From FW021-bin31 sp964478125 (lineage in GTDB: Bacteria; Bacteroidota; Bacteroidia; Chitinophagales; Chitinophagaceae), in assembly GCA_964478125.1 (NCBI GenBank), contig CAYZGR010000012.1, positions 1 through 64,000 of the forward strand: DNA of 64,000 bases, written 5' to 3'. The translations under genes were made by a program, and so were the position numbers. Below are positions 9,290-16,880 of the stretch, piece after piece; within the stretch, counting starts at the first letter, position 1; each line of letters opens with the position of its first letter. The notes under the pieces were generated by a model that was not told the DNA's origin, did not search any database, and saw only the letters and a list, made by a program, of their open reading frames with translations.

Positions 9290-10102
9290 TTAGGCGGGTT
9301 TACCCCCTTCTTCTATAAGCGTTTGATACAGTAGCGACTTGAGATCTTCCAGAGATACGTTCATGTATAAGTGACCATCTATCGCATAAGATACGTTGCC
9401 CCGCTCTTCTGAGACGATGATGGATAAGGCATCGCTTTGTTCGGTAACGCCTACTCCGGAGCGATGACGCAAACCGATGCGCGCGGGAAGATCCGGATTT
9501 TGAGAAACCGGAAGCACCACTTTGGCAGCTACCAGTTTCCCGTCGGAAATAACCACGGCGCCATCATGTAAGGGACTGTTCTTCTTAAAAATAGTTTCAA
9601 GTAAGCGGGCGGAGATCACCCCGTCTATGGCTACGCCGGAAGAGGTATCGAGAGGCAGCTTGTAGCTTTTAGTGATAATAATCAGTGCGCCGGTATAGGT
9701 ATTGGCCAGATTGCCCACGGCCATAATGAGATGTTTGATGATCTCTTCCTGCTTCCGGGATTCTTTCATTTTGTCTGAAACCAGGAAACGCTTCCATATA
9801 TTGTTTTCACTGAACGGGATGTTTCTCCCGAGCAGGAGTAGAAAACGCCTGATCTCCGGTTGAAAAATAATGATGATCGCCAATATACCTACATTAATGA
9901 AGTTTTGAAGGATACTCGTCAGCAATGGCATCTTCAGGGTACGTACAATAAAGTACACAATGTATACAATGACGATTCCCCAAAAGATCTTGAAAGCGAT
10001 ACTTCCCCGCAGCAGGCGGTAAAGTTGGTAAATCAAGAAGGCTACGATAAGTACGTCCAGAATATTGAGCCATCTAAAAGAATATCCCCAGAGGTGAATC
10101 AC
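9290..10102 (-). CDS. cdaA: Diadenylate cyclase CdaA (c-di-AMP synthase)
   Basis: 270 residues, GTG start. Three N-terminal TM helices (about 12-30, 36-54, 68-82) precede the DisA_N catalytic domain. The DGA (180-182) and RHR (212-214) motifs needed to condense two ATP into c-di-AMP are intact. It sits 36 bp downstream of folP on the same strand; a folP-cdaA pairing is common in Bacteroidota. No CdaR/GlmM neighbours are present, unlike Firmicutes. Confidence 0.95.
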   Translation of the reverse strand: MIHLWGYSFRWLNILDVLIVAFLIYQLYRLLRGSIAFKIFWGIVIVYIVYFIVRTLKMPLLTSILQNFINVGILAIIIIFQPEIRRFLLLLGRNIPFSENNIWKRFLVSDKMKESRKQEEIIKHLIMAVGNLANTYTGALIIITKSYKLPLDTSSGVAIDGVISARLLETIFKKNSPLHDGAVVISDGKLVAAKVVLPVSQNPDLPARIGLRHRSGVGVTEQSDALSIIVSEERGNVSYAIDGHLYMNVSLEDLKSLLYQTLIEEGGKPA

Positions 10103-10138
10103 TGATAGTAACTTTTTAAAAAACTAATATAGGGAAAA

Positions 10139-11002
10139 TTATGCTTCTTTTAAATAATATTCCCATATTTGTATCAGTTCACGGGCCGGTCCGACATCAT
10201 GAACCCTTAAAATTTGTGCTCCCTGTTGCAGAGCAAGCAAATTTAAGGCTATTGTTCCATTTAATGCTTCTTCGGGAGTATTTTTTAATAATCTGTATAT
10301 CATGGACTTGCGGGAGATCCCCACCAGCAGGGGTTTCTGTAATTGATGAAATACGGAGAGGTGTTTCATCAGGGTATAATTCTGGGCCAGGGTTTTTCCA
10401 AAACAAAATCCCGGGTCAATAATCAGATCCCTGATACCGGCTTCTTTACAAAGGGCTATTTTCCGGACAAAATAATCGAATATTTCCTGTACCATATGCT
10501 CATAGTGAGGGTTTATTTGCATAGTCTCTGGTGTCCCCTGCATGTGCATGGCAATATAGGGGATCTGCAGTTTTCCGACCAGGGGTATCATTTGTTGATC
10601 CATTTCTCCTGCACTGATGTCGTTGATCATTACAGCGCCGTTCTCTACAGCAGCCTGCGCTACCTCCGAATAATACGTATCTACTGAAAGCAGTGCTTCC
10701 GGATGTGCTCTTAAGATATTGCGAATTGCAGGTACTACCCGGTCCCGTTCTTCCGATGCCGACAACTGCTGTGCGCCCGGCCGGGTACTTTGTCCCCCGA
10801 TATCAAGAAATGTTGCACCCGCCTTGAGCATTTCCTCCACTTTTTTTAAATAAGAATCGGTTCTTTCGTAACGGCTGCCCTTATAAAAGGAATCGGGAGT
10901 GATGTTCAGGATTCCCATAATGAGCGGTTTGTCCGGGGTAAGCAACTTTCCCCCCAGATTCATGGAAAAAGTCGGCATTAATAATGTACTTTTGGCTGTC
11001 AT
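10139..11002 (-). CDS. folP: Dihydropteroate synthase
   Basis: 287 residues. Family motifs in order: GILNITPDSF, DIGGQSTRPGA, INDIS, DPGFCFGKT and GISRKS. It joins p-aminobenzoate to dihydropterin pyrophosphate in folate synthesis and is the sulfonamide target. A -7-like TAAATTTG on the minus strand (11021-11028) precedes it. Met14 (10963) is a plausible alternative start. Confidence 0.95.
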   Translation of the reverse strand: MTAKSTLLMPTFSMNLGGKLLTPDKPLIMGILNITPDSFYKGSRYERTDSYLKKVEEMLKAGATFLDIGGQSTRPGAQQLSASEERDRVVPAIRNILRAHPEALLSVDTYYSEVAQAAVENGAVMINDISAGEMDQQMIPLVGKLQIPYIAMHMQGTPETMQINPHYEHMVQEIFDYFVRKIALCKEAGIRDLIIDPGFCFGKTLAQNYTLMKHLSVFHQLQKPLLVGISRKSMIYRLLKNTPEEALNGTIALNLLALQQGAQILRVHDVGPARELIQIWEYYLKEA

Positions 11003-11044
11003 TGCGGTTTTTTAGTTTGGCAAATTTATTTAATATAAATCAGA

Positions 11045-11599
11045 ATGGAGCAGGAGCAAACATTTGATCAGTACGATGCCGTTATATCGGCCTGTAAGAG
11101 GATCTTCACAGATAAGGTGGGAGATTATGGCACATCCTGGCGTGTTCTACGGCCTGTTTCTGTTACCGATCAGATCAAGATAAAAGCTTTGCGCATCCGT
11201 CACATTCAGGAGACCGGGGAACAAAGGATCCCGGATGAGATAGATAGTGAATTTAGAGGGATTGTCAATTACGGGATCATCGCGCTCATACAGCTGGCGA
11301 TGCCACAAGATGAAGAATGGGAATTAGACCTATCAGAAGCGGAAAAGGAATATGATGAAAAAGCAGCCATTGTCCGCCGGTTAATGGTTGATAAAAATCA
11401 TGATTACGGCGAGGCATGGAGGCAGATGACCCAAGCGTCTTTTACAGATATTATTTTGTCTAAATTACAGCGTATCCGGCAAATCATTGCCCATAGCGGC
11501 AGGACAAAAGTTTCTGAAGGCATGAATGCCAACTTCGCGGATATTGTTAATTATGCAGCATTTGCATTAATAAAAATAGAAGAAGATAAACCTGCCTGA
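11045..11599 (+). CDS. DUF1599 domain protein with internal duplication
   Basis: 184 residues, soluble. Two copies of one unit are visible: a DYGTSWR...KALRIRHI stretch in the first half and DYGEAWRQ...KLQRIRQI in the second, each followed by a VNYG/VNYA helix. This is the DUF1599 architecture, which has been suggested to relate to nucleotide metabolism; I cannot assign a reaction. The next gene (BT_3928-like) starts 15 bp later, so an operon is likely. Confidence 0.8.
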   Translation: MEQEQTFDQYDAVISACKRIFTDKVGDYGTSWRVLRPVSVTDQIKIKALRIRHIQETGEQRIPDEIDSEFRGIVNYGIIALIQLAMPQDEEWELDLSEAEKEYDEKAAIVRRLMVDKNHDYGEAWRQMTQASFTDIILSKLQRIRQIIAHSGRTKVSEGMNANFADIVNYAAFALIKIEEDKPA

Positions 11600-11613
11600 T
11601 AATAGATTCAAAA

Positions 11614-12762
11614 ATGAAGACTTTAAAGCGGACTTTGATCGTTATTTTCAGAATAGTTGTTGGTATTTTATTTATCCTGTCCGGTCTTGTAAAAGCCAAT
11701 GATCCTCTTGGCTTAAGCTACAAGATGGATGAATTTTTCCATGTTCTGCATCTTAACTTTCTAGTTCCGGCAGCCCTGGTTTTTGCTGTTTTGATGATAG
11801 CTTTTGAGATCATCGCGGGATTCGCGTTACTGGTGGGCTTTAAGATGCGGATCTTCGGGACGCTGCTGTTGATACTCATGATCCTCTTCCTTTTTTTGAC
11901 CGGCTTCGCTTATCTCAGCGGCAAGATCACAGAATGTGGTTGTTTTGGGGATTGTCTTCCGATTTCTGCCGGAGCATCTTTTTGGAAAGATGTTATTTTA
12001 TTTATCCTGGTCTTTTTCCTGTACAGGCATCGAAGGAGCATCAGACCTTTTTTGGGAGGGTTTTTCACCTGGTTGATCATGATAGCGGTAGTCGTTCTTT
12101 CTTTTGGCTTGCAGCGTTACGTGCTTAAGCATCTACCTATTGTCGATTGCCTGCCCTATAAGGTGGGAAACAACATCAGCAGTTTAATGCAAATTCCGCC
12201 GGGGGCCATCCCCGATAAATATGAAACGGTTTTTATTTATGAAAAAGACGGAAAGGAGCAAGAATTTCCCGAAGATCAAATTCCCTGGAAGGATACTACC
12301 TGGCACTATGTGGATCGCAAGGATAAGCTGGTCCAAAAAGGTAATGCGGAGCCGGTTATCAAGGACTTTGTTATTTCGGATTTTGAGGGCAATGATTCCA
12401 CTCAATATATTTTGGATCGAAAAGGATACACTTTTTTATTTATGGTGAAACAAACCGCGGAAGCCGGGAAGGGATGGAAGAAGAAGATGGAACATCTTGA
12501 AGCCGATTGCGAAAGATTTGGAGTCGGACTGTATGGGATCACTTCCTCTTCTAAAAATTTGGTTGCGGCCTTTAAGCAGAAGAACCATCTTCATTTTCCT
12601 TTTTTGCAGATGGATGGTACGGCGATCAAAACCGCGGCACGAAGCAACCCCTGTCTCATTTTGTTAAAGCAGGGGGTAATTGAGGGAAAATGGAGTTATC
12701 AGGATATGCCATCGGGAGCAGTGCCGGACCCTCAAACCGGTCAATTAATACTTAAATATTGA
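11614..12762 (+). CDS. BT_3928-like protein: DoxX/MauE membrane domain plus thioredoxin-like domain
   Basis: 382 residues. The N-terminus has a DoxX/MauE-like four- to five-helix membrane domain (about 8-160) with a TECGCFGDC cluster of three cysteines near 107-115. The C-terminal half (about 245-370) looks thioredoxin-like but lacks a CxxC pair. Such proteins are inferred to handle redox or thiol chemistry at the membrane; the substrate is unknown. Its TGA overlaps the TTG start of the permease (TTGA), so they are translationally coupled. Confidence 0.75.
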   Translation: MKTLKRTLIVIFRIVVGILFILSGLVKANDPLGLSYKMDEFFHVLHLNFLVPAALVFAVLMIAFEIIAGFALLVGFKMRIFGTLLLILMILFLFLTGFAYLSGKITECGCFGDCLPISAGASFWKDVILFILVFFLYRHRRSIRPFLGGFFTWLIMIAVVVLSFGLQRYVLKHLPIVDCLPYKVGNNISSLMQIPPGAIPDKYETVFIYEKDGKEQEFPEDQIPWKDTTWHYVDRKDKLVQKGNAEPVIKDFVISDFEGNDSTQYILDRKGYTFLFMVKQTAEAGKGWKKKMEHLEADCERFGVGLYGITSSSKNLVAAFKQKNHLHFPFLQMDGTAIKTAARSNPCLILLKQGVIEGKWSYQDMPSGAVPDPQTGQLILKY

Positions 12763-13817
12763 TACGTTATTTTATAAGGAGACTGCTTTACGGTATTCTC
12801 GTCATTTTTGGCGTGGTAACCCTGGTGTTCTTCCTTTTTAACGTGTTACCTGCAGATCCGGCGCGGCTGACGCTGGGACAGCGGGCGGATGTATCTTCCT
12901 TGCAGAATGTACGCCATCAGTTGTATCTGGATAAACCCTTAGCCATACAATATCTGTTGTACCTGAATGATCTTTCTCCGATCAGTATTTTGGACAAGGA
13001 TTATACGTTGCAGTCTCAACATCCCCACCTGACACTATTGCAGCTTTCCAAAAAACATTCTTTGGTTTTGAAAGCTCCATACCTGCGACGTTCCTATCAA
13101 AGTAAGAAAGAAGTATGGAATATATTGATGGAGGCTCTTCCCAATACGTTTATTTTGGCAATAGCGGCCATGCTTTTTGCCACAATAGTTGGAATTTTAT
13201 TGGGTATTCTCGCGGCCGTCAAACAAAATACCTGGTTGGATACCGCTGCTGTTTTTTCGAGTGTGACTGGTATTTCTGCCCCTTCTTTCTTCACGGGTAT
13301 TGTAATTGCGTATTTGTTTGGCTATCTGCTGAGCGACTGGACACATCTGCATATGACGGGAAGCCTTTTTGCTTTTGACCCGTTCGCGGGCAGGGAACTC
13401 ACCTTCAAGAACATTATCTTACCTGCATTTACGTTAGGGATCCGGCCGCTGGCGATTATTGTTCAACTTACCCGGAGCGCCATGTTAGATGTGCTGAATC
13501 AGGATTATATCCGGACGGCTTATGCAAAAGGCCTGAGGAGAAAGACGGTTATCTTCAAACATGCGTTAAAAAATGCACTCAACCCGGTCGTGACGGCAAT
13601 AACCGAATGGATGGCCAGTCTCATGGCAGGCTCCTTTTTTGTAGAGTATATTTTTGGCTGGAAAGGGATAGGTAAAATAACGGTGGATGCCTTGATGAAG
13701 TTCGATTTTCCGGTGGTTATGGGAAGCGTGCTGGTAATATCTGCATTATTCGTTTTTGTAAATATATTGGCCGATTTGCTTTATTCCCTGTTGGATCCCC
13801 GTATTATACTGGAATGA
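12759..13817 (+). CDS. OppB/DppB-type ABC transporter permease
   Basis: 352 residues, about six TM helices. The N-terminus has the family pattern RRLLYGILVIFGVVTLVFFLF followed by LPADPAR. The inner-membrane domain has the EAA-like ATPase-coupling loop (about YAKGLRRKTVIFKHALKNAL, near residues 253-272). It is a solo gene: no partner permease, ATPase or substrate-binding protein is adjacent, so the rest of the transporter must lie elsewhere. TTG start overlaps the upstream stop. Peptide or nickel uptake is the family's usual role. Confidence 0.85.
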   Translation: MIRYFIRRLLYGILVIFGVVTLVFFLFNVLPADPARLTLGQRADVSSLQNVRHQLYLDKPLAIQYLLYLNDLSPISILDKDYTLQSQHPHLTLLQLSKKHSLVLKAPYLRRSYQSKKEVWNILMEALPNTFILAIAAMLFATIVGILLGILAAVKQNTWLDTAAVFSSVTGISAPSFFTGIVIAYLFGYLLSDWTHLHMTGSLFAFDPFAGRELTFKNIILPAFTLGIRPLAIIVQLTRSAMLDVLNQDYIRTAYAKGLRRKTVIFKHALKNALNPVVTAITEWMASLMAGSFFVEYIFGWKGIGKITVDALMKFDFPVVMGSVLVISALFVFVNILADLLYSLLDPRIILE

Positions 13818-13828
13818 GGACTTGATTA

Positions 13829-14110
13829 CTACCTGATAATGACTTTGTCGACGAGCTTTTCTCCGAGTGCAGTATTCATCCGCTGTAGGATGAGGTCTTT
13901 AGAGTAGGCCAGCTCCTGCTTTAAAGGAGCCACATTCGTAGAAATAATGAGCTGGCGGTTTTGGAGTTTTATGGATTGGGTATAGCGGGCGATGGTTTTT
14001 CCCATTTCCTTTTCCCATATTGTTTGAATACGAACTTCATTCATCTGGTTGCGAAAAGGACTGCGTTTCAAGTACTCGCGCATGGCATCTCCCAAACTCA
14101 TTTCTCCCAT
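13829..14110 (-). CDS. DUF721 (DciA-like) protein
   Basis: 93 residues, soluble. It has the DUF721 pattern: a helical N-terminus, a W-E-K-E-MG-KTIARYTQ turn, then a beta-rich LIISTNVAPLKQELAYSK stretch. DUF721 includes DciA, the loader of replicative helicase in bacteria without DnaC, so a role around DnaB is possible but inferred. It is the last gene of the minus-strand run starting at rpmE. Confidence 0.8.
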   Translation of the reverse strand: MGEMSLGDAMREYLKRSPFRNQMNEVRIQTIWEKEMGKTIARYTQSIKLQNRQLIISTNVAPLKQELAYSKDLILQRMNTALGEKLVDKVIIR

Positions 14111-14197
14111 ATGACGAAGATAAGGAGGATTTCTCAGGTTTCAAGGGAAGCGTATTATTTTTATATCCCGCGCCTGGGGTTCCATATTTCAGCGGCC

Positions 14198-14470
14198 TTA
14201 CTTTATCCTAAAATCCTCAAAGAATTGTCGCCTTCCTTCGGATACTTCTACGGAAATAACCGCGGCGGCGGGCGGCCCCTTTTTACACCAGTCAATGAAG
14301 GACTGTACAGCGTCTTCTCTTCCTTCAACTTCGGCGTAGACGCTACCGTCTCCCTCATTCTTTACGAAACCGGTGAGGCCCAGCTGCCGGGCCGCCTGTT
14401 GGGCGGAAGCCCGATAGAAAACGCCCTGTACCCGCCCCCTGATGACCATGTTTTTATGAATAAAAGCCAC
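14198..14470 (-). CDS. acyP: Acylphosphatase
   Basis: 90 residues, the family length. Motif RGRVQGVFYRASAQQAA carries the substrate-binding Arg, and GFVKNEGDGSV carries the catalytic Asn. It hydrolyses acyl phosphates such as 1,3-bisphosphoglycerate and carbamoyl phosphate. It lies 8 bp downstream of tpiA. Confidence 0.93.
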   Translation of the reverse strand: MAFIHKNMVIRGRVQGVFYRASAQQAARQLGLTGFVKNEGDGSVYAEVEGREDAVQSFIDWCKKGPPAAAVISVEVSEGRRQFFEDFRIK

Positions 14471-14478
14471 AAGCTAAT

Positions 14479-15237
14479 TTACAAACATTTGGCGATAGAC
14501 ACAAAACTATCCGCCTGGAGCGAGGCTCCGCCTATGAGTGCGCCATCTACATCCGGACAGGAAAAGAGCTCTGCGGCATTACCCGGCTTGCAGCTTCCCC
14601 CGTATAATAGAGTGGTTTGCGCTGCGGCCTCGCGGCCGTATTTTTCGGCAATTCCGGAACGGATGAAAGCATGCATTTCCTGTGCCTGTTCAGGCGTAGC
14701 CGTTTTACCCGTTCCGATTGCCCAGATCGGTTCATAAGCAATAACGATCTTTCGAAAATCATCTTCCGACAAGTCGAATAAGCTTTCTTGTAATTGTTGC
14801 TCAACAAAAATATTTTGTTCTCCTTTTTCTCTTATTTCCAAAGGTTCTCCACAACAAAATACCGGCTTTAATTTATGTTCAAGCGCCAACCTCGTTTTTT
14901 CTTTTAGGATGGCATTGGTCTCCCCATAGTAGGCCCGTCTCTCCGAATGGCCGATGAGTACATAGTCTGTTCCTATAGATTGCAACATGGCAGCAGAGGT
15001 TTCTCCGGTATAAGCGCCGGAAGGATGGTCGGCCACATTTTGAGCCCCCACATAAAAATGCGGATAACTTTGTGTTATTTGTTTGATTTCCCCGAGATAG
15101 GGGAGTGGAGGGCATAGGATCACTTCCTGATTATCGGATAAGCGGAGACCCGCCTCTAAGATTTCCTGTACCAGTTTTTTCCCTTCATCCAGGGTAAGAT
15201 TCATTTTCCAGTTTGCTGCTGCTATTTTTTTTCTCAT
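14479..15237 (-). CDS. tpiA: Triosephosphate isomerase
   Basis: 252 residues. Catalytic residues are visible: K11 in ANWKMN, H97 in IGHSERR and E169 in AYEPIWAIGTG; the phosphate-binding YGGS is near residue 216. It interconverts dihydroxyacetone phosphate and glyceraldehyde 3-phosphate in glycolysis. Cotranscribed with the GlmU-like gene (14 bp upstream) and acyP. Confidence 0.97.
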   Translation of the reverse strand: MRKKIAAANWKMNLTLDEGKKLVQEILEAGLRLSDNQEVILCPPLPYLGEIKQITQSYPHFYVGAQNVADHPSGAYTGETSAAMLQSIGTDYVLIGHSERRAYYGETNAILKEKTRLALEHKLKPVFCCGEPLEIREKGEQNIFVEQQLQESLFDLSEDDFRKIVIAYEPIWAIGTGKTATPEQAQEMHAFIRSGIAEKYGREAAAQTTLLYGGSCKPGNAAELFSCPDVDGALIGGASLQADSFVSIAKCL

Positions 15238-15251
15238 GTTAGTGTATGGTT

Positions 15252-16400
15252 TTATGCTTTATCGGTTTTCTGATAAATACTTTTTAAAAGTTGCAAATAT
15301 TTCTCATTCGGTTCTTTACCTTTTAAGCGCATCCATCCTTTCGCATCTCTCAACGCCTTTTCTAACTTGTATCTTTCTTTTTCATCCCAATAAAAAGAGG
15401 GCACTTGTTTCGGTGGAAAGTTGCACCCAAAAAGATGGGCCGAAACGCCTACCAGGGTACCTGAATTGATCCTGGTGTGAATAGCTGTTCGGGAGAGGTC
15501 TCCCATCATCACCCCACATTTCTTACCTGCTTTTATCTGTTTCTGTTCCTTTTCCACCCATATATTAATCTGTTGCGTAGAATTCTTTAGATTGGAACAG
15601 CTGGTGCCGGCTCCCCAGTTACACCACTCGCCGATTACCGAGTCGCCCAGATAGCCATCGTGTGCTTTATTGGAATAGCCAAAGAGAATGCTGCTTTTTA
15701 TTTCTCCTCCTGCTATACAAAAGGGGCCGATGGTGGTGTCACCGTATATCTTAGCACCCATTTTCACGACAGCCCCTTCACCCAGTGCAAAGGGTCCGCG
15801 AATATGGCAGCCTTCCATGATCAGGGCATTTTTCCCAATATAGATTGGCCCTGCAGAGGCGTTTAAGGTAGTGCACAGGACCCGGGCTCCTTTTTCAATA
15901 TATATATGTTCGGGAGCTATAAAGTGAGAACCTGGTTGGGGAAGAGGCGGCTGATGATCTTTTCCAAGCGATAAAAAATCCGCTCGGATGGCGTTACCAT
16001 TATTTTGGAACAATTCCCAGGGATAGGTAATCAGTGTATAGTCCAAGTTATAAGCCTGTATTTCTAGAGCCTCTCTTTTGGGAAATTGCCTGCTGCGTGT
16101 TATAAGCTCCCGGCCTCCTCCAAATAATGCAGTTTCCGGGGGAAGCTCTTGCAAGGCATTCAGCAAATTCTCATCCGGCAGGAGGCCGCCGTTGATCCAA
16201 TAGTTATCTTCTGCTGTTTTTAAGGGATATAATGAACTGAGTGCAGCGGTTGTATGTGTTGAAGTGGCAGCGTCCAGTAAATGTTCCCATTTCTCTCTTA
16301 TGGTGTATATCCCTATCCGGCAATCTGCTATCGGTCTAGTGAGGGTAAAAGGATAAAGCTTTTCCCGATCTTCTGTATCATATAAAATATAAGCGGCCAC
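15252..16400 (-). CDS. Alternative bacterial GlmU-like nucleotidyltransferase
   Basis: 382 residues. The N-terminal half is a divergent sugar-nucleotidyltransferase domain (LYPFTLTRPIADCRIG opening) without the classic LxxGxGTRM loop. The C-terminal half is a left-handed beta-helix of hexapeptide repeats (IGKNALIMEG, LGEGAVVKMG, GPFCIAGGEI) with a GAGTSCSN segment. This fits the Bacteroidota alternative GlmU-type family inferred to contribute to UDP-GlcNAc synthesis. Substrate not proven. Confidence 0.8.
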   Translation of the reverse strand: MAAYILYDTEDREKLYPFTLTRPIADCRIGIYTIREKWEHLLDAATSTHTTAALSSLYPLKTAEDNYWINGGLLPDENLLNALQELPPETALFGGGRELITRSRQFPKREALEIQAYNLDYTLITYPWELFQNNGNAIRADFLSLGKDHQPPLPQPGSHFIAPEHIYIEKGARVLCTTLNASAGPIYIGKNALIMEGCHIRGPFALGEGAVVKMGAKIYGDTTIGPFCIAGGEIKSSILFGYSNKAHDGYLGDSVIGEWCNWGAGTSCSNLKNSTQQINIWVEKEQKQIKAGKKCGVMMGDLSRTAIHTRINSGTLVGVSAHLFGCNFPPKQVPSFYWDEKERYKLEKALRDAKGWMRLKGKEPNEKYLQLLKSIYQKTDKA

Positions 16401-16403
16401 TTC

Positions 16404-16440
16404 GCAAAAATAAAAAAGGTCTTCGGGAAAATGAAGACCT
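16404..16440 (-). terminator. Rho-independent terminator after rpmE
   Basis: AGGTCTTC (16417-16424) pairs with GAAGACCT (16433-16440) over an 8-nt loop. On the minus strand it is followed by a T-rich run. It would end most rpmE transcripts before the GlmU-like gene. Confidence 0.85.
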
Positions 16441-16478
16441 CATATTCGATTTATCTTTAAAGATGCTGTAAAAGCAGC

Positions 16479-16742
16479 TCATTTTTTGTCTTTCGATTTT
16501 TGTCCGTACCGTTTACGGAACTTATCAATACGTCCCGCGGTATCAACCAGTACATTTTTACCGGTATAAAAAGGATGAGAAGTATTGGAAATTTCCAGTT
16601 TTATCAGAGGGTATTCCTTTCCGTCCTCCCATTGAATGGTCTCTTTGGTCGCAGCGGTGGAACGGCTTAAGAAGGCTTCGCCATTAGACATATCTTTAAA
16701 TACTACGAAACGATAATCCTTAGGATGAAGGTCTTTTTTCAT
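16479..16742 (-). CDS. rpmE2: 50S ribosomal protein L31 type B
   Basis: 87 residues, opening MKKDLHPKDYRFVVFKDMS and ending in RIDKFRKRYG. It lacks the CxxC zinc cysteines of type A L31, so it is the zinc-independent form. It has its own strong promoter and a terminator directly downstream. Confidence 0.96.
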   Translation of the reverse strand: MKKDLHPKDYRFVVFKDMSNGEAFLSRSTAATKETIQWEDGKEYPLIKLEISNTSHPFYTGKNVLVDTAGRIDKFRKRYGQKSKDKK

Positions 16743-16765
16743 GCGTATCTTTCATTTTGAGTGTG

Positions 16766-16796
16766 CAAAAGTACGATAGTCTAAGCGATTTACAAA
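16766..16796 (-). promoter_or_regulatory. rpmE promoter (TTTG-N19-TACTTTTG)
   Basis: On the minus strand the -33 TTTG (16793-16796) and -7 TACTTTTG (16766-16773) are separated by exactly 19 bp, the consensus Bacteroidota layout. It lies 24 bp before the rpmE ATG. Confidence 0.8.
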
Positions 16797-16832
16797 ATGT
16801 AGTTTTTATAAATAATTCCTCCGATATCCTTG

Positions 16833-16863
16833 TTTGCCGTAAGGGCCTGTTTGGCTACCTTTG
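16833..16863 (+). promoter_or_regulatory. tamB-like gene promoter (TTTG-N19-TACCTTTG)
   Basis: TTTG at 16833-16836 and TACCTTTG at 16856-16863 with a 19-bp spacer. It is divergent from the rpmE promoter only about 37 bp away. It overlaps the 5' end of the long open frame, so translation must start further in. Confidence 0.8.
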
Positions 16864-16880
16864 CAACAAAATTTTTCCCC

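Noticed and set aside
13961..14737. 258-codon + strand frame
   Set aside because: It crosses DUF721, acylphosphatase and tpiA, all strongly supported on the minus strand.
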